Shown piece by piece: positions 52,937-59,807 of a stretch of 64,000 nucleotides of DNA. The notes beneath the pieces were generated by a model, which saw nothing but the letters and a program-made list of their open reading frames with translations, made no database searches and had not been told where the DNA came from. This stretch comes from CAIQQQ01 sp040399685. GTDB taxonomy: Bacteria > Pseudomonadota > Alphaproteobacteria > Acetobacterales > Acetobacteraceae. A program made the position numbers and the translations under genes. The DNA is taken from NCBI GenBank assembly GCA_040399685.1, contig JBBART010000023.1:16342-80341 (forward strand), given 5' to 3'. The stretch's first letter is position 1, and every line of letters starts with the position of its first letter.

Positions 52937-54290
52937 CGACGATCAGGGCGCGTTGCAGGCGCGCAATGGCGCCCGGAAGGCCGCGCACCTTCAGCACCCG
53001 GCCGGTTTCGTTGTAATCCTCGGACAGCACCCGCGTGCTTTCATAGACCTCGCCCAGCAGCCCTTGCCGTGCATAGGGCAGCACGATCTCATCATCCACC
53101 ATAGCGGACTCAAAGAACGCGATGATGGTCTCACGCAGGGCCGCAACGTCGGTGGGGGATTTCGAGGACAGCAAGATGGCGTCGGGATGCTTGGCGATCA
53201 ACGCCTCCCGCTCGGCCTCGCTGACGCGGTCGATCTTGTTGAGCAACAGGCGCGACGGCACCACATCGGCGCCGATTTCCCGCAGCACACCGCGGCTGAC
53301 CTCAAGCTGCGCCTCATAGGTCGGGTCAGACGCATCGACCACGAACAGCAGCAACGATGCCTCCAGCGCCTCATCCAGCGTTGAACGGAACGAGGCCACA
53401 AGGTCATGCGGCAGTTGCTTGATGAAGCCCACCGTGTCCGACACCAGCACACGCGGTTTCGCATCCGGCTTCAGGGCGCGCACCGTGGTGTCCAACGTGG
53501 CGAACAACTGGTCGGCCACCAGCACCTCACTGCCCGTCAGCGCGCGCATCAGCGAGGATTTTCCGGCATTGGTGTAGCCGACAAGCGCCACACGCAGCTG
53601 GTCCCGCCGTGCGGACCGCCGCTGGTCGTTGTCGCGCTGCACGTGTTCGAGCTGTTCCTTCAACTCGGCCAGACGGTCGCGGATGTTGCGGCGGTCGAGA
53701 TCCAGATTGGTCTCGCCGGCACCCACGCCGCGTTGCCGGCCGCCGCCACCGACGGCTGATTCCCGCAGGCGGGGTGCGACGTATTTCAGCCGCGCCATCT
53801 CCACCTGCAACTTGGCTTCACGGCTGCGCGCATGGCGGTGGAAGATCTCCACAATCACGCCCGTGCGGTCCAGCACCTGCGCCCCGGTGGCGTTTTCCAG
53901 ATTGCGCGCCTGGCTTGGCGAAATCTCGTGATCCACGATCACGAATTCCGGCGGGCGCGAGGCTTCCTCATCGTCCGCCGACGCATCCGGCTCTGGCGCC
54001 ATGGCATTCTCGAACCGCTCGCGCGCCTTGGATTTTCCCGACGCCACCCAGCCGCCGACCACGCCGGTGCCGCCGGTGATCGCGGCCAGTTCGGCCAGCT
54101 TGCCCTTGCCCAGCACCGTCATGCCGCCGATTCCGTCGCGCTTCTGCGACACGGACCCCACCACCTCATACCCAAGCGTGTGGACCAGACGCCCAAGCTC
54201 CTGAAGGCTGGCGTCGTGGGCGACGTCATCGACGCCGTCGAGTTGGATGCTCACGAGAACGGCACGCGGTACGGGTGGTTTGGTTTCCAT
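52932..54290 (-). CDS. hflX: Ribosome-associated GTPase HflX
   Basis: GTPase that splits stalled 70S ribosomes, 452 residues. N-terminal HflX domain with GMTVLGKGKLAELA, the Gly-rich GGGGRQRGVGAGETNLDLDRR linker, and a G domain: G1 GYTNAGKSSLM, G3 SDTVGFIKQLPHDL, G4 NKID. In many Alphaproteobacteria hflX follows hfq; here the upstream side is occupied by an ars operon and no hfq is seen. Confidence 0.95.
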   Translation of the reverse strand: METKPPVPRAVLVSIQLDGVDDVAHDASLQELGRLVHTLGYEVVGSVSQKRDGIGGMTVLGKGKLAELAAITGGTGVVGGWVASGKSKARERFENAMAPEPDASADDEEASRPPEFVIVDHEISPSQARNLENATGAQVLDRTGVIVEIFHRHARSREAKLQVEMARLKYVAPRLRESAVGGGGRQRGVGAGETNLDLDRRNIRDRLAELKEQLEHVQRDNDQRRSARRDQLRVALVGYTNAGKSSLMRALTGSEVLVADQLFATLDTTVRALKPDAKPRVLVSDTVGFIKQLPHDLVASFRSTLDEALEASLLLFVVDASDPTYEAQLEVSRGVLREIGADVVPSRLLLNKIDRVSEAEREALIAKHPDAILLSSKSPTDVAALRETIIAFFESAMVDDEIVLPYARQGLLGEVYESTRVLSEDYNETGRVLKVRGLPGAIARLQRALIVG

Positions 54291-54347
54291 GACCGAGACA
54301 ATAGCACATCCCGCAGCGGCCCCAACGGCTCCGATTTATTAATTTGA

Positions 54348-54360
54348 TATTCGTCGAATA
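54348..54360. promoter_or_regulatory. Candidate ArsR operator
   Basis: TATTCG-T-CGAATA is a perfect inverted repeat in the AT-rich 124-bp gap between hflX and arsR, about 60 bp before the arsR start. ArsR-family repressors typically bind such ATTCG/CGAAT palindromes near the -35 region; TTGACG follows at 54365. Confidence 0.5.
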
Positions 54361-54419
54361 GTAGTTGACGATCCTCTCTAGAACCGACACTTTGACAATC
54401 ATCGAAATGGAGCATGGCG

Positions 54420-54779
54420 ATGGAGCAGGATCACGTTGTGACCGCCCTTGCGGCCTTGGCGCACGACCATCGGCTCAAGGCCTACCGCCTGCTGGTGGAA
54501 ACCGGACCCGACGGACTGCCGGCCGGCACAATCGCCGAAAGCCTCGGCATCCCGCCGTCCTCACTGACCTTCCACCTGCAACACCTGCTGCGGGCGGGTC
54601 TCGTCAGCCAGCGGCGCGTCAGCCGGCAGCTGATCTACGCCATGATCCCGGCCGCGATGAACGATCTGGTCGGGTTCCTCACCCAGAACTGCTGCGGCGG
54701 CAAGCAGGAGTGCGGACCGGCCTGCAACCCGGCGGCGGCCCGGCTGACAACAGTCTCAAACAAGGAGAACGCGTCGTGA
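54420..54779 (+). CDS. arsR: Arsenic-responsive ArsR/SmtB repressor
   Basis: Winged-helix repressor of 119 residues. The recognition helix region is IPPSSLTFHLQHLLRAGLVSQRR. As(III) ligands are probably the C-terminal Cys cluster NCCGGKQECGPAC rather than the CVC of E. coli ArsR, as known for other ArsR subtypes. GGAG sits 7 bp before ATG 54420; another ATG two codons upstream is too close to it. First gene of arsR-arsC-acr3-arsH. Confidence 0.92.
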   Translation: MEQDHVVTALAALAHDHRLKAYRLLVETGPDGLPAGTIAESLGIPPSSLTFHLQHLLRAGLVSQRRVSRQLIYAMIPAAMNDLVGFLTQNCCGGKQECGPACNPAAARLTTVSNKENAS

Positions 54780-55210
54780 CCACGATCTATCACAACCCCG
54801 CCTGCGGCACGTCGCGCAACGTGCTGGCGCTGATCCGCAACAGCGGCGATGAGCCGGTGGTCATCGAATACCTCAAGACCCCGCCCTCGCGGGAGACATT
54901 GACCGACCTGCTCGGCCGCATGGGCATCCCTGCCCGCGACCTGCTGCGCCAGAAGGGCACGCCCTACGAGGAACTCGGCCTCAGTGACCCAACCCTGACC
55001 GACGACCAAATCATGGATGCGATGATGGCGCACCCCATCCTGATCAACCGGCCCATCGTGGCCACGTCACTCGGGGTGAAACTGTGCCGCCCGTCCGAAG
55101 CGGTGCTGGACATTCTGCCCAACCCGCAGCGTGCCGCGTTCGCCAAGGAAGATGGCGAGCGCGTCATCGACGATGCCGGCCGAACCATCGCACCGGGCGA
55201 CGCCTCATGA
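54776..55210 (+). CDS. arsC: Arsenate reductase, glutaredoxin type
   Basis: Reduces arsenate to arsenite for export. It has 144 residues from a GTG overlapping the arsR stop, with AAGGAG upstream. Catalytic Cys is in NPACGTSRNVLALIRN; EYLKTPPSRETL, ILINRPIVATSLG and CRPSEAVLDILP complete the ArsC signature, including the conserved Arg residues. Confidence 0.94.
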   Translation: MTTIYHNPACGTSRNVLALIRNSGDEPVVIEYLKTPPSRETLTDLLGRMGIPARDLLRQKGTPYEELGLSDPTLTDDQIMDAMMAHPILINRPIVATSLGVKLCRPSEAVLDILPNPQRAAFAKEDGERVIDDAGRTIAPGDAS

Positions 55211-56301
55211 GCGCCACCCGCACTGCGGCCGAACGAAAGGCCGCAATGAACAATTTCGAGCGTTATCTGACCGTGTGGGTGGCCCTTTGCATCGTGGTGG
55301 GCGTGGTGCTTGGCAGCGTCTTTCCAGGCCCGTTCCATGCGCTGGGCACCATGACCGTGGCGCAGGTGAACCTGCCCGTGGCGGTGCTCATCTGGCTGAT
55401 GGTCATCCCGATGCTGCTGCGAGTGGATTTCGCGGCGATGGGCCAGGTGGCGCAGCATTGGCGCGGCATGGCCGTGACATTGGGGGTCAACTGGCTGGTA
55501 AAACCGTTCTCCATGGCGGCCCTGGGCTGGATCTTCATCGGCTGGATCTTCCGCCCCTATCTTCCGGCCGTGCAGATAGACAGCTACATCGCGGGGTTGA
55601 TCCTGCTAGCAGCGGCGCCTTGCACGGCCATGGTGTTCGTCTGGTCCAACCTGACGGACGGCGAGCCGAACTTCACCCTGAGCCAGGTGGCGTTGAATGA
55701 CGCGATCATGATCGTGGCCTTCGCACCTGTTGTCGCCCTGCTGCTGGGGCTGTCCGCCATCACCGTGCCGTGGAACACGCTGCTGCTGTCGGTGGTGCTC
55801 TACATCATCGTGCCCGTCATCATCGCCCAGGTCTGGCGCCGTGTGGTGTTGGCGCGCGGCGGCGAGCAGACTTTGGCCCGCACGCTGAAATCCTTGGGCC
55901 CGATCTCGCTGGTGGCGCTGCTGACCACCCTGGTGCTGCTGTTCGGCTTCCAGGGCCAGCAGATCTTGCGCCAGCCGCTGGTCATCCTGATGCTGGCGGT
56001 GCCGATCATCATCCAGGTCTATCTGAACGCGGGCATCGCCTATGTGCTGAACCGGCAATGCGGGTCCGCCCACAGCGTGGCCGGACCGTCGGCACTGATC
56101 GGCGCCAGCAACTTCTTCGAACTGGCCGTGGCAGCCGCCATCAGCATCTTTGGCTTCGAAAGCGGCGCTGCACTGGCCACCGTGGTGGGCGTGCTGGTCG
56201 AGGTGCCGGTGATGCTATCGGTGGTGGCCATCGTCATGCGCAGCCGGGATTGGTATGACCGCGGCGCCCGCCGGGCCGTGCTGGGCCGCAGGGGGAACTG
56301 A
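55207..56301 (+). CDS. acr3: Arsenite efflux transporter, ACR3 family
   Basis: Inner-membrane As(III) exporter of 364 residues with ten helices. The conserved Cys is in LAAAPCTAMVFVWSNL, and GASNFFELAVAAAISIFG is the ACR3 hallmark. ATG overlaps the arsC stop. It is unrelated to the E. coli ArsB pump, though often annotated arsB. Confidence 0.94.
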   Translation: MSATRTAAERKAAMNNFERYLTVWVALCIVVGVVLGSVFPGPFHALGTMTVAQVNLPVAVLIWLMVIPMLLRVDFAAMGQVAQHWRGMAVTLGVNWLVKPFSMAALGWIFIGWIFRPYLPAVQIDSYIAGLILLAAAPCTAMVFVWSNLTDGEPNFTLSQVALNDAIMIVAFAPVVALLLGLSAITVPWNTLLLSVVLYIIVPVIIAQVWRRVVLARGGEQTLARTLKSLGPISLVALLTTLVLLFGFQGQQILRQPLVILMLAVPIIIQVYLNAGIAYVLNRQCGSAHSVAGPSALIGASNFFELAVAAAISIFGFESGAALATVVGVLVEVPVMLSVVAIVMRSRDWYDRGARRAVLGRRGN

Positions 56302-56304
56302 TCC

Positions 56305-57033
56305 ATGCACGACCTGTCATTGCCGAATGTGTCCGACGCCGAACTGGACATTCCGGATCTGGCCAAGCTCACGCCGGCCAGCCCGCTCGGCCATCCACCG
56401 CGCATTCTCCTGCTGTACGGCTCGCTGCGGGAGCGGTCCTACAGCAAGCTGCTGACATTGGAAGCCGAACGCCTGCTGCAACGGTTCGGCGCGGAAACCC
56501 GCGTGTTCGACCCACGCGACCTGCCGGTGGCCGACAGCGTGCCGGGCGACCATCCGAAGGTCGCCGAACTGCGCGCCTTGTCGCTGTGGTCGGAGGGTCA
56601 GGTCTGGTGCAGCCCCGAGCGGCACGGCACCATCACCGGCGTGTTCAAGAACCAGATCGACTGGCTGCCGCTGGAACTGCGCGGCGTTCGCCCCACCCAG
56701 GGGCGCACCCTGGCGGTAATGCAGGTCTCCGGCGGCTCGCAGTCGTTCAACGCGGTGAACACCCTGCGCATTCTCGGCCGCTGGATGCGGATGATCACGA
56801 TCCCGAACCAGTCCTCTGTGCCAAAGGCCTACGAGGAATTCGATGAAGCGGGCCGGATGAAGCCCTCCCCGCTCTATGACCGCGTGGTGGACGTGATGGA
56901 GGAGTTGGTGAAGTTCACGCTGCTGACCCGCGATCACGCCGACGACCTTGTCGATCGCTACAGCGAGCGCAAGGAACGAGCAGACAAGCAAAAACGCGCG
57001 GATCTGGCGGCGCTGTCCGGCGCCGCGAGTTAA
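56305..57033 (+). CDS. arsH: ArsH NADPH-dependent FMN reductase
   Basis: Flavodoxin-fold flavoprotein of 242 residues that oxidises trivalent organoarsenicals. FMN loop LLYGSLRERSYSKLL, WCSPERHGTITGVFKNQIDW and QVSGGSQSFNAVNTLR are diagnostic. It begins 3 bp after acr3 and closes the operon. Confidence 0.94.
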   Translation: MHDLSLPNVSDAELDIPDLAKLTPASPLGHPPRILLLYGSLRERSYSKLLTLEAERLLQRFGAETRVFDPRDLPVADSVPGDHPKVAELRALSLWSEGQVWCSPERHGTITGVFKNQIDWLPLELRGVRPTQGRTLAVMQVSGGSQSFNAVNTLRILGRWMRMITIPNQSSVPKAYEEFDEAGRMKPSPLYDRVVDVMEELVKFTLLTRDHADDLVDRYSERKERADKQKRADLAALSGAAS

Positions 57034-57476
57034 CCCAGGCGTCAGGTGTGGTCGGCCACATTAAACGAGACATCTCCCGCCGTCGCCTGCGGGTTTCCCG
57101 TGGCCATAGAGCGGAAATACTGAGACAACCGGACCGCATTGACGAGACTCCTGACATCCCCGGACTCAATTGTCGAGATTAGGGGGATTTTTGCCGGAAT
57201 CCTTGTGTTGCCTGTTTGGCTTTATCTGGCCAGGGACTCCCTAAGTGCAGCTATCTGATGTGCGGGCGGCATGCCGACCCCTTGTTACCTGATAAGACAA
57301 CCGCACTCCGCCGCGACATCGGGCGATTGACACCAGCATCACAGGTTCGCCCGTGGAACTCGCCAGATTTATCCCGAGCTGATACGCCACCAGCGGTCGG
57401 GTTCGGACACGTGGAATTTGGTCGAATCTTCGGCCCGCGTTAGAACGACCAAGCGATATCGTTCCATAGGAAAAAC
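57034..57476. other. Gene-poor junction between ars operon and transposon region
   Basis: About 440 bp with falling GC and no convincing complete gene. On the minus strand a frame from 57231 down to a TGA at 57042-57044 reads like the C-terminus of a protein (LVNAVRLSQYFRSMATGN, ending SFNVADHT) without a start codon, possibly a gene remnant. TGTCGAGATTAGGGGGATTT at 57171 could be a transposon terminus. A weak TGTGG/CCACA stem lies 13 bp after arsH. Confidence 0.4.
57042..57231 (-). pseudogene. Possible 3' remnant of an unidentified gene
   Basis: An open minus-strand frame of about 62 codons with no usable start and a clean stop 9 bp from the arsH stop. Its composition (GDVRSLVNAVRLSQYFRSMA, TAGDVSFNVADHT) looks protein-like rather than random, but no family is recognised. 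It could be the tail of a gene cut by the transposon, with the true break near 57171. Confidence 0.25.
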
Positions 57477-57662
57477 ATGTTTAAGTGGCAGATGGCGATG
57501 GCTCTGGGTTGGCTTCTACTGATAGCTGCGATGGCGCGGATGGCTTCCAAATCGGATGCTCTGGATGTTTGGGTCATCGGATCTCTCGGCCTTAGCGCGG
57601 TCTTTTGCGTCACAGCCATCATACTCAGCGGATTCAGCGCACCAAAACCTCCTCGGCAATGA
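57477..57662 (+). CDS. Small membrane protein, hypothetical
   Basis: A 61-residue frame with two hydrophobic helices (about 5-22 and 30-53) and RBS TAGGAAAAAC at the ATG. Lower GC than the chromosome around it. No family recognised. Its end overlaps the convergent frame at 57634 by 29 bp, so one of the two may not be real. Confidence 0.45.
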   Translation: MFKWQMAMALGWLLLIAAMARMASKSDALDVWVIGSLGLSAVFCVTAIILSGFSAPKPPRQ

Positions 57663-57831
57663 ACGAGATAACGCCGAGGACGAGGATTGCAATTGAGTAG
57701 CGGCGGCGAAATCTCAACAGAGCCTCGTCATCTATCGGAATAAATTTGTGACGACAGGTTTCCGAGAACGACATGGTTGTCAATTTCTGAAGTGGGCGAA
57801 AAAATTTCGTTTTGAATGTTGTCGCAATCAT
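57634..57831 (-). CDS. Small single-span membrane protein, hypothetical
   Basis: A 65-residue frame from ATG 57831, preceded by AAGGACAGG at 6-8 bp. A basic N-terminal half is followed by RRRYSIAILVLGVISFIAEE, a likely single membrane helix. The frame extends 13 codons upstream without RBS. No family recognised. Confidence 0.38.
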   Translation of the reverse strand: MIATTFKTKFFRPLQKLTTMSFSETCRHKFIPIDDEALLRFRRRYSIAILVLGVISFIAEEVLVR

Positions 57832-58009
57832 TTCGCCTGTCCTTACATCGCCACCTTCCAATCTTCGCACCGATCCAGTCTCAGCCCTAGCATCATGTGA
57901 TTTTCAAATAAGCACCCTTTCACTTCGACAAGGCGCCTGCCTTTCGAGTGTTCCGCTTGTTGTCCGGTCTCAAGCCTATTTCTGCCTTTGTTTATAGACA
58001 GTTCTGAAA

Positions 58010-58975
58010 TTAAAGAGCGTCCCTCCCAGCCAGAAACGCCCGCAGCGCGCCTCCCTGGTGCGCAGGCAAAGCGCCGACCCAGCGACGCATCGCTGCTAGC
58101 GACTTGTTGGCATGCCCGGAAGTCTGCGGGTCGTCCGATGTCATTCGGGCTTTGAACGCTTCAAAAAGCCGTTCAGGCCAGACTGCTATCGCGTCGACGG
58201 CCAGCGCTAAAGCGACATGGGACTTCGATATGAGGTCTCGGGTCCCGAAAGCTGAGAACGGCTTGCTGCGGGGGCCAAGGAGATCGAGGCCAAGACGGAA
58301 AAGGAACTCGGCAGCCAAGCCGTCATCGAGGTCGTCCAGCGGCAATAATTCCCGGAATTCCTGAGCGACCGAACGAAATCTCTCGTCCCCTAGAAGACCG
58401 TGCATCACTGCCGTCGCAATCACCTGATTATGCGGCACCGTTGTACAGGCCAGATGCCTGAGGTCCATGCCGCAGTCACAGAATGACTTGACGACGGTGG
58501 CACCACCCCACCTGAACGGCTCGAAGCATTTCGGACAGCCGTCAATCAGGGACACTGCGTGGACAGGGCAGGCAGATATCGCCTGAACGTCCCACCAGCA
58601 GCGATGGTGTGAGAATTCGACGAGACACTGAGGGCAGACACGACGCCATTTGCCTGAATAGACATCGAGCATCCGAGAGGGAAGCCTGCGACCCCGAAAC
58701 TCTGCATAGGAAGAATCGGTCGGCCCATAGGAAATCGCACGAATCTTATCCACGTCAGTTCCGGCGAGGCTGGCAAGGGCGGTGGCTGGTTCGTTGTAGA
58801 ACCTGTTTGAGACGGCGGGCATACCAATCTGGAAGAACAGGGTGTTAACGGTCTGGATGTGCTGACGTTCAGCAAGCCGGGCCACGAATCCTATCAGGCT
58901 CTCGTCAGGTCTTGGCTCTGCGCCCAGGGAACGCCTCTCCAGCCGGGTCGCGTCGAAGTTGATGCTGTCGTCCAT
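58010..58975 (-). CDS. tniQ: TniQ family protein (short form)
   Basis: A 321-residue target-selection/transposition protein. The N-terminus PRPDESLIGFVARLAERQ is the TniQ opening; a zinc-binding core follows with CPQC (114-117), CPVH (136-139), CPKC (147-150) and CDC (166-168). The C-terminal half is all helical with no DNA-binding motif I can name. It is separated from the tniABQ operon by two small ORFs and is on the same strand. It is a second TniQ in the same element. Confidence 0.85.
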   Translation of the reverse strand: MDDSINFDATRLERRSLGAEPRPDESLIGFVARLAERQHIQTVNTLFFQIGMPAVSNRFYNEPATALASLAGTDVDKIRAISYGPTDSSYAEFRGRRLPSRMLDVYSGKWRRVCPQCLVEFSHHRCWWDVQAISACPVHAVSLIDGCPKCFEPFRWGGATVVKSFCDCGMDLRHLACTTVPHNQVIATAVMHGLLGDERFRSVAQEFRELLPLDDLDDGLAAEFLFRLGLDLLGPRSKPFSAFGTRDLISKSHVALALAVDAIAVWPERLFEAFKARMTSDDPQTSGHANKSLAAMRRWVGALPAHQGGALRAFLAGRDAL

Positions 58976-59118
58976 TTGCGGACGATAGCGTCAACAACTG
59001 CTGCTGGCGATCGCCCGTGGTCGCCAGTCTGACTTTTCTGCCAGGCGAGGTCCCTGAGGAAAAGCCTGCCTCGGACAAATCTGGACACTCAACGCAATGA
59101 CCGCTATCGGCATGAGCC

Positions 59119-59370
59119 ATGGATGAGAATCAAAATTCAGCTGCAAAGCTACCCATTCGCGTAACAGGTGCTGCCGGAACAGCAACCATAGATATCGCTG
59201 ATGTTATGAACGGTGGTTTTGGCATCTGGTTCGAGGGCCAATTCATCGGCAAGCGAGAGAGTCTCTCGGAAGCGGTCGGGCTCGCGACGGAAGCCGCTGA
59301 GAATGGTCAATCTCTCGGAGACGAAGACAGCTCGCCTGCTGACACCAGCACCACGCCAGGTCCGCGCTGA
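59119..59370 (+). CDS. Small acidic hypothetical protein
   Basis: An 83-residue frame divergent from the short tniQ. Residues 10-60 (LPIRVTGAAGTATIDIADVM, GIWFEGQFIGKRESLSEA) look like a small beta/alpha fold; the tail is acidic then Ser/Thr/Pro-rich. No clear Shine-Dalgarno. Likely cargo; function unknown. Confidence 0.4.
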   Translation: MDENQNSAAKLPIRVTGAAGTATIDIADVMNGGFGIWFEGQFIGKRESLSEAVGLATEAAENGQSLGDEDSSPADTSTTPGPR

Positions 59371-59383
59371 CACAGTTAACAGT

Positions 59384-59743
59384 TTAAGCCTTTTGTCTCT
59401 CAGACCATTCCTTCAAAGTGGCCTGATTTCGGAGCCATATCGGGTTCATCCGGTCGATTAAGCTGCCCTTGCCGCAAACCTTCTCGTGTTCAACTGCCTG
59501 GTCTGCCCAGACCTGCAGCTTGGCGATTTCTTCTGCCGCATCTGGAAAAGCGTCCAGGAGAATTTTGACGTCTGGGTGTTTCAAGGCGGCCCGCACCATT
59601 TGAACATTACCCATCGTTCGTCCCATTTCTGCCACCTCCAAGAACACGCGCCTGTCGTATGTTGCCATTGGAGAACTGCCTTTCACATCGGATGCAAGTA
59701 AATCCGTATCGGTTGAATGGCTTTGTTCAACATTTTTGCTCAT
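59384..59743 (-). CDS. Hypothetical protein between the two tniQ genes
   Basis: A 119-residue mostly helical protein (MVRAALKHPDVKILLDAFPD, EEIAKLQVWADQAVEH). An internal ATG at residue 26 (MATYDRRVFLE) with AAAGG upstream is an alternative start. It is preceded by a perfect 8-bp inverted repeat at 59759-59785. No family recognised. Confidence 0.5.
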   Translation of the reverse strand: MSKNVEQSHSTDTDLLASDVKGSSPMATYDRRVFLEVAEMGRTMGNVQMVRAALKHPDVKILLDAFPDAAEEIAKLQVWADQAVEHEKVCGKGSLIDRMNPIWLRNQATLKEWSERQKA

Positions 59744-59758
59744 GACTTTTTTTCTTCT

Positions 59759-59785
59759 CGACAGTTAAATCATAATGAACTGTCG
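59759..59785. promoter_or_regulatory. Perfect 8-bp inverted repeat upstream of the 119-aa ORF
   Basis: CGACAGTT-11 nt-AACTGTCG, 16 bp before the ATG at 59743 and 22 bp after the long tniQ stop. On the minus strand TATGAT lies between the arms, so a repressor bound here would cover a -10 box; it could alternatively be a terminator stem or a transposase site (the arms contain TGTCG). Confidence 0.45.
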
Positions 59786-59807
59786 TGGAGCTAAAAAGAA
59801 AGTCGCC

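Noticed and set aside
56915..57169. 84-codon minus-strand frame overlapping the end of arsH
   Set aside because: Runs antisense into arsH and is Arg/Ser-rich; the alternative frame ending at 57042 is more protein-like.
57216..57443. 75-codon frame starting at a TTG before the small membrane protein
   Set aside because: No Shine-Dalgarno, no fold-like pattern, lies in the proposed transposon terminus.
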